Assembly: GCF_014779765.1 (NCBI RefSeq)
Contig: NZ_JACXZA010000005.1
Span: forward strand, 371,013-435,012
Direction of reading: 5' to 3'
DNA: 64,000 nucleotides
From: Paenibacillus terricola
GTDB taxonomy: Bacteria > Bacillota > Bacilli > Paenibacillales > Paenibacillaceae
Below, piece by piece: positions 9,071 through 18,334 of this stretch. The first letter of the stretch is position 1. Each line of letters begins with the position of its first letter. Below the pieces are notes generated by a model. That model did not search any database. It was not told where the DNA came from and saw nothing but the letters and a program-made list of their open reading frames with translations. The translations under genes were made by a program, and so were the position numbers.

Positions 9071-9847
9071 ATGCTTTTCTACGTATTGTCCCGCAAAACG
9101 TATGCCCGCAACTTGCAATATCGCGGCGCACACATGGTCCACAACATCGCAAGCGCATTATTCGGCTTCATCTACACGTCCATCTGGACAGCGATTGCCG
9201 CGGATCAACCGCTTGGCGAATATGGCAGTGCCGGCATCGTAAGCTATGTCGCTTTTAACCAGTGCAGCTTATGGGTAGCAGCTTTCATGACCAACGGTCT
9301 CGGCATTGAGCAATCCGTCCGGACAGGCAGCATCGCACTGGAGCTTATGCGGCCGGTTCATCTGTTCTATCAGCTCATGTGCAAGGAATGGGGACAGGTC
9401 GCCTATCAGTTCGTCTACAAATTTATCCCGATCTACGCCCTGTATGCTGTCGTTCTCCCCATGTACATCCCTAAATCGCTCATGACTTGGCTGACAACAG
9501 CCGTCGCTCTCATTCTCGCCGGTTACCTTTCCATCTGTATTAATTACATCATTGGTGCCGTTGCATTATGGACGACGGAATCGCGTTGGTTGTATTGGGT
9601 GAACCACGCCTTCAGCATGCTTTTGTCCGGCTTTCTCATTCCGCTGGAATGGCTGCCAGAACCGCTTGCCTTCATCGCTCGCTGGTCCTTCTATCCATTC
9701 CTGCATTATGTACCGACTCGAATCTATTTAGGCATGTCCTCCCCATTATCGCTATTGGGGTCATTGGCATGGGCTGTGATCCTGACTGCCATTTGCCTTG
9801 GACTGACAAGCTTGATGAGGCGCAAAGTGGAGGTGCAGGGCGGATGA
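9071..9847 (+). CDS. ABC-2 type exporter permease (DUF990/ABC2_membrane_6-like), first subunit
   Basis: 258 aa with about six hydrophobic helices. The pattern LSRKTYARNLQYRG near the start and a C-terminal helix cluster (WVNHAFSMLLSGFLIPLEWLP) are typical of the permease pair used with DrrA-like ATPases. I chose ATG 9071 because GGAGGTG at 9055-9061 is well spaced. The longer frame runs back into the palindromic repeat. Its stop overlaps the next gene's start (ATGA), so it is translationally coupled to the second permease. Substrate unknown. Related systems export drugs or viologens. Confidence 0.85.
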   Translation: MLFYVLSRKTYARNLQYRGAHMVHNIASALFGFIYTSIWTAIAADQPLGEYGSAGIVSYVAFNQCSLWVAAFMTNGLGIEQSVRTGSIALELMRPVHLFYQLMCKEWGQVAYQFVYKFIPIYALYAVVLPMYIPKSLMTWLTTAVALILAGYLSICINYIIGAVALWTTESRWLYWVNHAFSMLLSGFLIPLEWLPEPLAFIARWSFYPFLHYVPTRIYLGMSSPLSLLGSLAWAVILTAICLGLTSLMRRKVEVQGG

Positions 9848-10638
9848 TGAGTGGATTACGCATGTATGGACTGCTGTTTCGAGCGAGTATTCGAAGCCGA
9901 ATGCAGTACCGCTTCAACTTCTGGTTCTCCTCGGTCATGTCGGCCGTTATCAGCATCGTTGAATTTCTAATGCTTGCCGTTATTCTGCTCAAGTTCGGCC
10001 ATATCAAAGGCTGGAGCCTCGCCGAAGCCGGTTGGCTGTACAGCGTACTGTCGCTGTCGCGAGCCATCTATCGAACAGTCGCCAATGACGTTCATAACAT
10101 CGAGAGCTACCTCGTCAGCGGCGATCTCGACGGCTTGCTGCTCCGCCCAATCCCTGTGCTGACCGCACTCATGTCACGCAACGTATCGATCCGGTTCGGC
10201 GAAGTGTTCCAGGGCATCGCAGTGCTCGTCGTCAGCATGTCGGCGCTTATACGGGAAGGGCAGATCGGCTGGCTATCCATCCCGCTTACGGTATTCGTCA
10301 TTATATCCGGCGCACTGCTGCTGTTCTCCGTCGGTTTGCTTACGGCATCGGCTGGTTTCTGGCTGACCCGGATCACCGAGCTTCAGAACATTACCGAAGA
10401 CGCTGCCCGCACTGCTGTCCAATATCCCGTATCGATCTATCCGCGCTGGCTTCAAGGTATACTGGTGGGCATTATTCCCGTTGGCTTCGCCAATTATATG
10501 CCGGGACTATTCGTGCTGCGCGGCGATACAGGCTGGTGGATGCTGCCGCTGACGGCTGGCATTGCCGCAGCTTTGTTCACGCTTGCCCTATTCGTATGGC
10601 GGTTCGGCATTAGCCGTTACCAGAGCACAGGTAGCTGA
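9844..10638 (+). CDS. ABC-2 type exporter permease, second subunit
   Basis: 264 aa, starting at the ATG that overlaps the TGA of the preceding permease. It has about six transmembrane helices and the family phrases MQYRFNFWF and VEFLMLAVILLKFGHIKGWS. It forms the second half of the transmembrane channel. The ATPase gene follows 20 bp later. An upstream in-frame extension to 9568 lies inside the first permease and is rejected. Confidence 0.85.
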   Translation: MMSGLRMYGLLFRASIRSRMQYRFNFWFSSVMSAVISIVEFLMLAVILLKFGHIKGWSLAEAGWLYSVLSLSRAIYRTVANDVHNIESYLVSGDLDGLLLRPIPVLTALMSRNVSIRFGEVFQGIAVLVVSMSALIREGQIGWLSIPLTVFVIISGALLLFSVGLLTASAGFWLTRITELQNITEDAARTAVQYPVSIYPRWLQGILVGIIPVGFANYMPGLFVLRGDTGWWMLPLTAGIAAALFTLALFVWRFGISRYQSTGS

Positions 10639-10658
10639 AGAAGAGGAGAATCTAGAGC

Positions 10659-11651
10659 ATGAAACCAATGATTACCGTCCATCAACTGTCCAAAAGCTTC
10701 CGATCGCCGCTTCCGGCGCCGGAAGGACCTTTTCGCGGGCTTCGCACGCTGATGTCCCGACAATATACCGAGAAAGAAGCCGTGCGCGGCGTCAACTTCT
10801 CCATCGCGCCTGGCGAATTCGTCGGCTACATCGGGCCGAACGGCGCAGGTAAATCGACGACCATTAAGATGCTTGCCGGCATCCTCCACCCGACCTCCGG
10901 CGAAGTTCGGATCGACGGCCTCAATCCGCACCGCGACCGGCGCCAAGTCGCCAGACGGCTTGGCGTTCTATTCGGCCAGCGTACTCAGTTGTGGTGGGAT
11001 TTGCCCGTACGCGATTCATATGACATTCTAGCGGCGATGTACGGCATCGACGCCGAACGTAAAGACGCGCGCATTAATGAGCTTGCCGATCTGCTGCAGC
11101 TTGGGGAGTTTATGGACACGCCGGTCCGTAAGCTCTCGCTTGGACAACGGATGCGCGCCGATCTCGCAGCCGCCTTGCTGCATGACCCGGATGTGTTGTT
11201 CCTGGACGAACCAACGATCGGCCTTGATGTAGTGGCGAAGCGTAGCATTCGCGAATATTTGCACAGCATTAACATCGAGCTTGGCAAAACAGTGCTGCTT
11301 ACCACCCACGACATGGACGATATCGAGCAGTTGTGCAGCCGCGTGATCGTCATCAATCGAGGAACGCTTGGATTCGATGGTACGATCGATGAGCTTCGCC
11401 GACGTATCGGGCTGCCGACGCTTATTCGGGTTACATATCGGCAGGCGCCGGTGCTGCCTTCTGCCGAGATTAATGAGAATGCCACATCGCTCCGCTTGGC
11501 GGAAGTCGATGGACGTACGCTTACAGCCGAGTGCAATCGTGAAGCAATTAGCGCGATGGAGGCGCTCCGTCTCTTGGAGCAATACGGGGACATAGAGGAT
11601 GTACATATGGAGGAGCCGCATTTCGAAGATGTGATTCATACGCTCTATTAG
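10659..11651 (+). CDS. ABC exporter ATP-binding protein
   Basis: 330 aa. Walker A is GPNGAGKSTTIK, signature LSLGQRMRADLAAALL, Walker B VLFLDEPTIGLD, and the switch His is in LLTTHDMDD. The N-terminus carries the roughly 30-residue extension (FRGLRTLMSRQYTEKEAVRGV) seen in ATPases that serve DUF990-type permeases. A C-terminal region of about 90 residues follows the nucleotide-binding domain. It is the last gene of the three-gene exporter operon 9071-11651, with AAGAGGAG upstream of its ATG. Confidence 0.9.
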   Translation: MKPMITVHQLSKSFRSPLPAPEGPFRGLRTLMSRQYTEKEAVRGVNFSIAPGEFVGYIGPNGAGKSTTIKMLAGILHPTSGEVRIDGLNPHRDRRQVARRLGVLFGQRTQLWWDLPVRDSYDILAAMYGIDAERKDARINELADLLQLGEFMDTPVRKLSLGQRMRADLAAALLHDPDVLFLDEPTIGLDVVAKRSIREYLHSINIELGKTVLLTTHDMDDIEQLCSRVIVINRGTLGFDGTIDELRRRIGLPTLIRVTYRQAPVLPSAEINENATSLRLAEVDGRTLTAECNREAISAMEALRLLEQYGDIEDVHMEEPHFEDVIHTLY

Positions 11652-11655
11652 AGAC

Positions 11656-11707
11656 GAAGGCTCCTCCTGCAAGGCACAATCAATCGCCTGTTACAGGTGG
11701 AGCCTTC
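11656..11707. terminator. Possible bidirectional terminator between convergent genes
   Basis: GAAGGCTCC (11656-11664) pairs with GGAGCCTTC (11699-11707), with a smaller inner hairpin in the loop. The T-tracts are weak on both strands. Confidence 0.4.
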
Positions 11708-11715
11708 TGTTATCG

Positions 11716-13092
11716 TTAGATCGCATCAAGTCGAACGAGCTGGTGGTCATCCGTATAGTAGTAGAGCGTGCTGTGCGCTCCGGCATTATAAACATAAAAA
11801 CCTGCCAAAGAGCTCTCCCTGGCGCTGCTGTTCAGCAATACCCGGTTACTGCCGTCTATATCTCTCTTGCATATGTCGCTTCTGTATGAGCCGTCTTCTG
11901 TAGGCCCGAATGTACTGTAATAAATATGATTGTTGAATACAATGAAATGAACCGCATTACGATCGCCTTCATTCATGATTCGTTCGCCTGAGCCATCCAG
12001 CGACGTTTTCTTCAGCCCATCGATCTCCATATAGTATAACTCTCCGTTATAGATTTGCGGTGCGCCGAATACACCGTCTGGCGAGTGTGATATGGCTGTC
12101 TTGCCGGACTTGTCTCCGAACTTCTTGCTGTATATGAGATAGTCGTAATTGTTGCCGATATCATAGTAGGTTTCATTGACATAATCGAAATTGAAACCAT
12201 ACCGGATTCGATCCAAATATGTATATTTCACGCTTGTCGCATTCGTCTTCTCGTTCCAACGATGATCCCGCTTCATATTCTGGTCCGGCTGTAAGAAATA
12301 ATGCAATTGACCGATATAACCATCCCCCCACGTTGGATCGACGTGGTAATAAAGCCCGTCCAGCTTCACCAGATTCCACGCATGCGCTTCATAGCCCTTG
12401 CCGCTGCCGTTATTCGCGGTGCCTTCAATCACCTTAGCCTCAATACCAACCTTAGTCAGCAGTAGCTGAAGCGCTGTCGCATAACCGTCGCAGACGGCCA
12501 GCCCATTGGCAAGTGCACCATTAGCCGTATGAGAGAGTGGATCTCCGCCGGTTCCGAAATACAGATCATAATCATAGTCTACAAACTCATCCAGCCTCTG
12601 AAACAAATAGATAAGCTTGACGAGCGGCGACTTCAACTTCTTCGCCTCAGCAGTCCATGTCGTTACGTTATAGCTGCTTACGGCATCCACCATACAGCTG
12701 CGAACTTTCTGTGGCACAGCCTCATACTTGATGCTTGAATTGCCCAGCACATACTTGTCATTATCGATGAAGTAATATTTCTGACCATTCCTTACATCTA
12801 CACGATATACTCGCGTCACAGAGTCGGTGCTTAATGTCATATCAGACTTATAAGGTTCTGAATCATTCTCAATATAAAGATTGACAGGCTGGGCCTGCCC
12901 CTTGACCGTAATTCTACCTTGAGGAACCTTCGTCATCGTCGGTTCATACCAACTCGAATCGCATGCCGGCTTGGCTGGCTGCTTCGCAGTGGCTGCAGCC
13001 CGTACATCTGACGGCGTAATCAAGCTCAGTGCAACAATCCCTATCATTCCTAGTACAAGCCACCTCGAGCGTCTCAATGCTTCACTCTCCAT
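11716..13092 (-). CDS. Secreted transglutaminase-like protein with C-terminal DUF5050-like repeats
   Basis: About 458 aa. An N-terminal signal peptide (RRSRWLVLGMIGIVALSLI) is followed by a transglutaminase/protease-like core with the Cys-His-Asp triad visible in GLAVCDGYATAL, YEAHAWNLVKL and YHVDPTWGD. The C-terminal 150 residues carry the repeated IYNGELYYMEIDGL-type strands of DUF5050-like propellers. It probably acts outside the cell on the surface or a peptide. The reported start is ATG 13092. A TTG at 13077 has the better site (GGAGAG seven bases upstream) and may be the true start. Monocistronic. Confidence 0.8.
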   Translation of the reverse strand: MESEALRRSRWLVLGMIGIVALSLITPSDVRAAATAKQPAKPACDSSWYEPTMTKVPQGRITVKGQAQPVNLYIENDSEPYKSDMTLSTDSVTRVYRVDVRNGQKYYFIDNDKYVLGNSSIKYEAVPQKVRSCMVDAVSSYNVTTWTAEAKKLKSPLVKLIYLFQRLDEFVDYDYDLYFGTGGDPLSHTANGALANGLAVCDGYATALQLLLTKVGIEAKVIEGTANNGSGKGYEAHAWNLVKLDGLYYHVDPTWGDGYIGQLHYFLQPDQNMKRDHRWNEKTNATSVKYTYLDRIRYGFNFDYVNETYYDIGNNYDYLIYSKKFGDKSGKTAISHSPDGVFGAPQIYNGELYYMEIDGLKKTSLDGSGERIMNEGDRNAVHFIVFNNHIYYSTFGPTEDGSYRSDICKRDIDGSNRVLLNSSARESSLAGFYVYNAGAHSTLYYYTDDHQLVRLDAI

Positions 13093-13120
13093 TATTCGTG
13101 ATCCCTATTAATCTACAAAA

Positions 13121-13160
13121 GGTAGTTCAAACATAAGAACCGTACTTTTTGAACTCGCGC
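13121..13160. repeat. Short copy of the GTTCAAAAAG palindromic repeat family
   Basis: AGTTCAAA and TTTGAACT arms lie within GGTAGTTCAAACATAAGAAC and the following CGTACTTTTTGAACTCGCGC. It has both family ends and almost no interior. It lies upstream of the transglutaminase-like gene. Confidence 0.7.
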
Positions 13161-13337
13161 TACTAAGCAATTATATAGGATGAATAGTAAAAAATTAACT
13201 ATATATTCGCATTCTAGATTTGTATTCTAAAAATGAAAAAACCGAATAGCTACCGTTGCTGCCGCATATCGTGGATCGATAGGCCAACAATCCAATCCGC
13301 GCGGCCTGCAGGCACGTCGGATTCGAGGAGGTAAGTG

Positions 13338-13691
13338 ATGTTACCAGGTCAACTGTCGAACGATGAACGCCTGTATGGGATGCTGTGCCACTTGCTCGCT
13401 TTCGCCGGACTAGTCATCCCGTTAGGATCCATTATTGGGCCGCTTGTCATCTGGCTCATCAAACGGGAGCAGTATGCTTACGTCGATGCACAGGGCAAAG
13501 AAGCGCTCAATTTTCAAATCAGCATCTTAATCTACGGCATTATCTCCAGCATTCTGATCGTCATCTTCATCGGAATCTTGACTTCCATTCTTATCGGGAT
13601 TGCCTGGATCGTCCTGACCATCATCGGCACTCTGCGTGCCTATGAGGGACGACATTACCAATACCCGCTTACGATTCGGTTCCTCAAATAA
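13338..13691 (+). CDS. DUF4870 (Tic20-like) small membrane protein
   Basis: 117 aa. The opening LSNDERLYGMLCHLLAFAGL, the middle LIKREQYAYVDAQGKEALNFQ and three or four hydrophobic helices match the DUF4870 family of small integral membrane proteins. Biochemical role unknown. GAGGAGGT sits seven bases before the ATG at 13338, which I prefer to the overlapping GTG at 13335. Confidence 0.85.
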   Translation: MLPGQLSNDERLYGMLCHLLAFAGLVIPLGSIIGPLVIWLIKREQYAYVDAQGKEALNFQISILIYGIISSILIVIFIGILTSILIGIAWIVLTIIGTLRAYEGRHYQYPLTIRFLK

Positions 13692-13746
13692 CGCTCACCC
13701 GCTGCATCTCCCTGTGATACATCGTGATCAACAGTCGAGGCATGTG

Positions 13747-13755
13747 CATACACTA
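13747..13755 (+). promoter_or_regulatory. Possible sporulation (sigma-E type) -10 element
   Basis: CATACACTA, about 42 bases before the ATG at 13797, matches the mother-cell -10 consensus CATACAMT. I see no good -35 at the expected spacing, so this is tentative. Confidence 0.3.
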
Positions 13756-13796
13756 TCTCGTCATCAGACTCCATGTGCAAAGGATGAGATATTCGT

Positions 13797-14057
13797 ATGT
13801 TCATGCCAACACCTGGTCCTATGCAGCCAGGAGCGATGCTGCCTGGAGCCATGCCTCTGCAGCAGAAGGCGACCAGCCTCATCGGGCGTCCTGTCGGCAT
13901 TTCGATGCGCAACGGCACGGGTGTCTCCGGCATTCTGTGCAGCGTACAAGGCGGCGAAATCTACGTACTGCAATATATGTACCAATCGCAATTCGCAACA
14001 TTCCACTATCCGTTCAATCAGGTTGCAGACATTATTCCGTTCCCTGCTTGTCGATAA
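13797..14057 (+). CDS. Small protein with Sm-like beta-barrel signature, unknown function
   Basis: 86 aa. A Pro/Met/Gln-rich N-terminus (about 22 residues) precedes a compact domain, SLIGRPVGISMRNGTGVSGI then GGEIYVLQYMY. Its spacing resembles LSm-type folds, and its layout resembles the C-terminus of the protein at 57574 (NRHVTVETVDGHKYSGIIVH, then DDRCLYLQ). The ATG follows AAAGGATGAG. Together these suggest a small spore or surface component, which is inference. Confidence 0.65.
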   Translation: MFMPTPGPMQPGAMLPGAMPLQQKATSLIGRPVGISMRNGTGVSGILCSVQGGEIYVLQYMYQSQFATFHYPFNQVADIIPFPACR

Positions 14058-14081
14058 ATCGAATCACACATGTATGCACCA

Positions 14082-14124
14082 AGAAGCCTTCAGCCGCATC
14101 AAGCGGAACTGAAGGCTTCTCTTC
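14082..14124 (+). terminator. Rho-independent terminator
   Basis: AGAAGCCTTCAG (14082-14093) pairs with CTGAAGGCTTCT (14109-14120). It lies between convergent genes and could serve both, though the T-tract is short. Confidence 0.6.
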
Positions 14125-14165
14125 TGGTATAGGTAGTTCATTTCTATTGCAACGCCTTGCGGAGA

Positions 14166-15164
14166 TCAGTTCGGCAGCGCAAGAATATCTTCGATACGAC
14201 GAAGCTCTTCTTCGGTGAACGACAGGTTGTTCAGCGCCGCTACGTTGTCGTCGATTTGCTCCACGCGGCTAGCGCCGATCAGCGCAGACGTCACGCGTCC
14301 GCCGCGAAGCACCCAAGCGAGTGCAAGCTGTGCCAACGACTGTCCACGCTCTCGTGCAACGTCGTTCAGCTTGTGGACTTTTGCCATTTTGCCCTCGGTC
14401 AGGTCGCGTTCATTGAGGAACACGCTCGAGCCCCCTGCACGGGAATCCGAAGGTACACCTTGCAGGTAACGGTCCGTCAGGACGCCGCCAGCAAGCGGCG
14501 AGAAGACGATCGATCCGATGCCTTCTTGGTCAAGCACATCCTGCAGGCCGTTCTCGATCCAGCGGTTCAGCATCGAATACGATGGCTGGTGGATGAGACA
14601 TGGCGTGCCAAGACGTTTCAGAATAGCCGAAGCTTCTGCCGTCTGCTCAGGCGAATAGTTCGAGATGCCGACATACAGCGCTTTGCCGGAACGAACAGCG
14701 CTATCCAGTGCACCCATCGTTTCTTCGAGCGGCGTGTTCGGGTCAGGACGGTGCGAGTAGAAAATATCAACATACTCGAGTCCCATCCGCTTCAAGCTCT
14801 GATCAAGACTCGATAGCATATATTTGCGCGAGCCCCACTCGCCATAAGGCCCTTTCCACATATGGTAGCCGGCCTTCGTCGAGATGATCATCTCATCGCG
14901 GTATGGCGCCATGTCTTGACGCATGATCTCGCCGAAACTCGTCTCTGCCGATCCCGGAGGCGGACCATAGTTGTTCGCGAGGTCGAAATGGGTAATGCCC
15001 AGATCGAACGCTCTGCGTACCATCGCACGTCCATTCTCGTATTTATCGTTGCCGCCAAAATTGTGCCACAGTCCGAGCGACAGCGCCGGAAGGCGCAGGC
15101 CGCTTCTGCCGCTGCGATTATATGTCATGGTGTCGTAACGTTGCTCGTCTGCTACATATACCAT
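14166..15164 (-). CDS. yghZ: Aldo/keto reductase, YghZ/Gpr-like (L-glyceraldehyde 3-phosphate reductase family)
   Basis: 332 aa. The phrases GLRLPALSLGLWHNFG, FDLGITHFDLANNYGPPPGS, EMIISTKAGY and GLEYVDIFYSHRPDPNTPLE closely match Escherichia coli YghZ. The catalytic set Asp-Tyr-Lys-His of the aldo/keto reductase barrel is visible (D and Y in FDLANNY, K in STKAGY, H in YSHRPD). These cytosolic NADPH enzymes reduce small aldehydes. ATG 15164 follows AAGGAGATG. The longer frame to 15206 is not needed. Divergent AraC regulator at 15294 may control it. Confidence 0.9.
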   Translation of the reverse strand: MVYVADEQRYDTMTYNRSGRSGLRLPALSLGLWHNFGGNDKYENGRAMVRRAFDLGITHFDLANNYGPPPGSAETSFGEIMRQDMAPYRDEMIISTKAGYHMWKGPYGEWGSRKYMLSSLDQSLKRMGLEYVDIFYSHRPDPNTPLEETMGALDSAVRSGKALYVGISNYSPEQTAEASAILKRLGTPCLIHQPSYSMLNRWIENGLQDVLDQEGIGSIVFSPLAGGVLTDRYLQGVPSDSRAGGSSVFLNERDLTEGKMAKVHKLNDVARERGQSLAQLALAWVLRGGRVTSALIGASRVEQIDDNVAALNNLSFTEEELRRIEDILALPN

Positions 15165-15247
15165 TTCGTATTCATCTCCTTGTCCGTTATGCCAATATTG
15201 TAGCATTTCATGACAACATTGCCCAATGCCAGAATGACGCGTTTATA

Positions 15248-15256
15248 TGGTATAAT
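15248..15256 (+). promoter_or_regulatory. Extended -10 promoter for the AraC regulator
   Basis: TGGTATAAT is a perfect TGn extended -10 about 40 bases before the TTG start at 15294. The -35 is poor, as is common with extended -10 promoters. Confidence 0.5.
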
Positions 15257-15293
15257 GTCAGAATTCCAACATGAAAGTTAGCAGGTGTTTAAC

Positions 15294-16136
15294 TTGACCA
15301 TACAGCCAACCAAAGACGGTATCCGCAAACAAACAGCCCCCTCCAGCGGGAGCAACGATCTGAATGTCTCGTATTGGGGCACACAGCCTTGCCCGCCAGG
15401 ACATAACTGGGGGCCAGGTGTCCGCGATCATCATAAGCTTCATTTTATCCATAGCGGTAAGGGTCAATTACGCTTCCGAGGCGTTACGTATGAACTTAGC
15501 GGCGGACAGGGCTTCTATGCGCCGCCGAACGAAGTCGTTCATTATACCGCTGATACGGACGAACCGTGGGTCTACAGCTGGCTCGGCTTCAGCGGCAGCC
15601 AGGCTAGTGCGATTATTGCAAGAACAGCGCTGCCGGATCAACCTGTGTTTGATAACCCGATTGTCGTGAATGAAAGCTGGTTTGACCGGTTATCCGAAAT
15701 GGCGAATCGACCAGGCGGCGACTTGCTGCTGCAAGGCGTATTGTTCGAGCTGCTTGCCGCGCTCATTAAACAGGCTCCCGCCCCGGCGAGCAATCCCGAT
15801 ACGGTCAAGCCTCGCGAGGAATATGTGCGCCGCGCCGCCGACTTCATCCATCGCCACTATGACGAGGAGGTGTCGATGAAGCAGCTGTCCGATTATTTGG
15901 GGCTGGACCGCAAATATGTCGCGACGTTGTTCCGCGAGTCGCTTGGCCTCCCGCCGCAGCAATATTTGCTCCGCTACCGGATGGACAAAGCGTGCGAGCT
16001 GCTGCGCAGCACGGGTCTGACGGTCGCTGAAATCTCGCGCTCTGTCGGCTACAAGGACGCGCTGCTCTTCTCGCGCATGTTCAAGAAAGTCGTTGGCGTT
16101 CCGCCAAGCAAGTACGGACGCGAGACGGAACAATAA
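15294..16136 (+). CDS. AraC/XylS family transcriptional regulator
   Basis: 280 aa. An N-terminal cupin (HHKLHFIHSGKGQLRFRG, then AVFHYT-like VVHYTADTDEP) is followed by two helix-turn-helix units at the C-terminus (MKQLSDYLGLDRKYVATLF and VAEISRSVGYKDALLFSRMF). The effector is probably a sugar. I chose TTG 15294 because GGTG precedes it by six bases. A GTG at 15285 is in frame but has no site. It is divergent from the aldo/keto reductase, its likely target. Confidence 0.88.
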   Translation: MTIQPTKDGIRKQTAPSSGSNDLNVSYWGTQPCPPGHNWGPGVRDHHKLHFIHSGKGQLRFRGVTYELSGGQGFYAPPNEVVHYTADTDEPWVYSWLGFSGSQASAIIARTALPDQPVFDNPIVVNESWFDRLSEMANRPGGDLLLQGVLFELLAALIKQAPAPASNPDTVKPREEYVRRAADFIHRHYDEEVSMKQLSDYLGLDRKYVATLFRESLGLPPQQYLLRYRMDKACELLRSTGLTVAEISRSVGYKDALLFSRMFKKVVGVPPSKYGRETEQ

Positions 16137-16227
16137 CATGGAAGGCGGGATGGTTGGATAGGATATTTCGATGTATCCTATCCGACTGCCCTGGCTGTGT
16201 TGGATACTTAAGTTGCTTTCAACTACT

Positions 16228-16722
16228 CTATCTCTCCGATGCTCGCCTTACATCGCGAATATACCATGCATCACATGAGTAATGCTCAGACCCGGCAAGC
16301 GGGGCCTCCAACGCTTGAAAGCCATGTTTCACATAAAAGCGGTTCGCTGCTTGCATGCTTTGAAGCGTCTCCAAATAGCAGGTGCGATAATGCTGACCTG
16401 CAAACCGCAGTGCATGCTCAAGCAGGCTAGGGGCAAGACCTGTCCCTCGCGCCTCCGGCAGCAAATACATCTTCTGCAGCTCACAGACCCCGCCCTCCAA
16501 CGAACCGAATTCCGCGATCCCGCAGCCGCCAAGCATCTTCCCGCTGTCATCCAACGCAACCCAATAAGCCCTGCCTTCACGATGATAATAATCGGACAAA
16601 TGACTCAAGCTTTCATCCTCCCACGCCAGCCCCGCACGGTTCCCGCCAAACTCAATTAAACAATTCCGAATAATAGCTTCAATATCCTGATTATCTCCTG
16701 GTTGAATGGGTCTGATCATCAT
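16228..16722 (-). CDS. GNAT family N-acetyltransferase
   Basis: 164 aa. The acetyl-CoA binding segment is LQKMYLLPEARGTGLAPSLL, followed by YLETLQSMQAANRFYVKHGF, typical of GNAT motifs A and B. The substrate cannot be read from sequence. ATG 16722 (followed by a second ATG) has AGGGGGCGG upstream. Confidence 0.85.
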   Translation of the reverse strand: MMIRPIQPGDNQDIEAIIRNCLIEFGGNRAGLAWEDESLSHLSDYYHREGRAYWVALDDSGKMLGGCGIAEFGSLEGGVCELQKMYLLPEARGTGLAPSLLEHALRFAGQHYRTCYLETLQSMQAANRFYVKHGFQALEAPLAGSEHYSCDAWYIRDVRRASER

Positions 16723-17001
16723 GCTGCCGCCCCCTAAACTATATCTATCTCCACGCTTATCCTATCATTGTGCCCAATCAGGCGCGATTTCTCGCTCCAA
16801 TCCATGCAGTAAAGCTCAACGTCGCTACTCACTGCAACGTTCGAACAACCCCATCGGTTTGTTTTTTTCATACACGTTTTCCATATATTTAATTATAATT
16901 GTGCAACTATCCCCTTACGTTTCGCGTTATGATCGAAGAAGCGCTATTACGTTCGGCCAATGGCTTGACGATCATTCCGATAACGTTAAAGGAGATGCAC
17001 G

Positions 17002-18273
17002 ATGCGCATGAAATTACGAAACTTGTTCCTCTCATGCTGCGCGGCAGCGATGCTGCTAACAGCTGTGCCAGGCACATCGACTGCTGCTGCTGTGACTACA
17101 CAGGCTAAGCCAGTCACCGTTATGCTCGACGGCTTCCCGCTTCCTTTTCCTTCTGCTCCGTTTAACTCGGCAGGCACAATTATGGTGCCGTTCCGCGCGA
17201 TCGCCGAAGCGATGAACATTCAGGTCGCTTGGTCGAACCAGACCCACACGTTAACGGCGAAGAAGAAACAAGGCAGCTCTACAACGGAGGTCATCCTCCG
17301 TCAATCTCAACTGACAGCTACGGTTAACGGACAGAAGAAACAGCTTACCAAAGCGCCAATCATCAAGAATGGCACCTTCTTCGTCCCGCTCAGCTTCTTC
17401 AGCACCCAATTCGGTGCGCAAGTCGGTTGGAATGGCCCCTCGCAGACCGTTACGATTACTTCATCTGTTGAACCCATGTATACCGAGGCGTTCTACGCCA
17501 TTCGTTCCTTCTTCGAGCTTGAGTATGTGAAGAATTTCGATGCTGTCTCCTATGGCTGGACGCGGATTGATCCTGCGACTGGAGACCTTACGCTGGAGGG
17601 GAAAGATTTCTATTGGCCTGAAGCCGCAGGCAGCATTACGCCGGATACGATCGTTGGCGATACGACAACGCAGGGCAGCGGCGCGAATCTGATGGTGGCG
17701 GCCATGGACGGCAATGGCGAATTGACCAAGCTGTTAGGCGATGCCGATCAGCAGAAACGTGTAATCGATCAAATGGTTGAGCTCGCTGTGGAGCATCATT
17801 TTACCGGTATAACGCTCGACTTTGAAGGGCTTGGACTGACGGGAGATCGTAAGGCGGTACAACAAACATTCAACAGCTTCGTTCAAAAGCTTGATCAGCA
17901 GGCAGAAGCAGCAGATCTAACACTGACGTTGGCGCTTCATCCTCAGAACAGCTCGTATCACGGCTATGATTACGCGACATTATCCCGCTATGCAGATGAA
18001 ATCATCCTTATGGCTTATGACTATAAACCTTACGCTAAGGCTCCCGAGCCACTCTCACTTGTGAACGAAGCGATTCAGCTGGCGCTTAAGGAAGTGCCCA
18101 AATCGAAGCTCGTGTTGGGCATTTCGCTAGGCAGCGAAACGGATCAATCGATCGGCAGCAAAATCGGACTAGCCAAACGCTACGGACTCAAAGGCGTCGC
18201 GATCTGGCGAATCGGCCTCATCGGCGATAAAATGATGAGCGCTATAGGGAAATCGATCACACCGATTCATTAA
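17002..18273 (+). CDS. Secreted GH18-like protein with N-terminal stalk domain
   Basis: 423 aa. Signal peptide (FLSCCAAAMLLTAVPGTSTA), then a copper-amine-oxidase N-terminal-like domain (residues about 35-150: VMLDGFPLPF, GTIMVPFRAIAEAMN, NGTFFVPLSFFSTQFGAQV), then a glycosyl hydrolase 18-like barrel. The key strand reads FTGITLDFEGLG, keeping a DxE arrangement with the catalytic Glu, and LMAYDYKPY matches the conserved MxYD. Such proteins in spore formers act on peptidoglycan or chitin-like polymers. ATG follows AAAGGAGATG. A terminator closes it at 18299. Confidence 0.82.
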   Translation: MRMKLRNLFLSCCAAAMLLTAVPGTSTAAAVTTQAKPVTVMLDGFPLPFPSAPFNSAGTIMVPFRAIAEAMNIQVAWSNQTHTLTAKKKQGSSTTEVILRQSQLTATVNGQKKQLTKAPIIKNGTFFVPLSFFSTQFGAQVGWNGPSQTVTITSSVEPMYTEAFYAIRSFFELEYVKNFDAVSYGWTRIDPATGDLTLEGKDFYWPEAAGSITPDTIVGDTTTQGSGANLMVAAMDGNGELTKLLGDADQQKRVIDQMVELAVEHHFTGITLDFEGLGLTGDRKAVQQTFNSFVQKLDQQAEAADLTLTLALHPQNSSYHGYDYATLSRYADEIILMAYDYKPYAKAPEPLSLVNEAIQLALKEVPKSKLVLGISLGSETDQSIGSKIGLAKRYGLKGVAIWRIGLIGDKMMSAIGKSITPIH

Positions 18274-18298
18274 GCAGCAGCGTTCGGTACACAAAACA

Positions 18299-18328
18299 AA
18301 GGGACAGAGCCATCCGCTCTGTCCCTTC
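18299..18328. terminator. Terminator between convergent genes
   Basis: AAGGGACAGAGC pairs with GCTCTGTCCCTT. The A-run upstream and the short T-run downstream allow action on both strands. Confidence 0.7.
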
Positions 18329-18334
18329 TGCATT

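Noticed and set aside
11716-13092. Transglutaminase-like protein as the missing lasso B2 leader peptidase
   Set aside because: It is secreted with a signal peptide and a propeller domain, 21 kb away, and not in the small B2 family.
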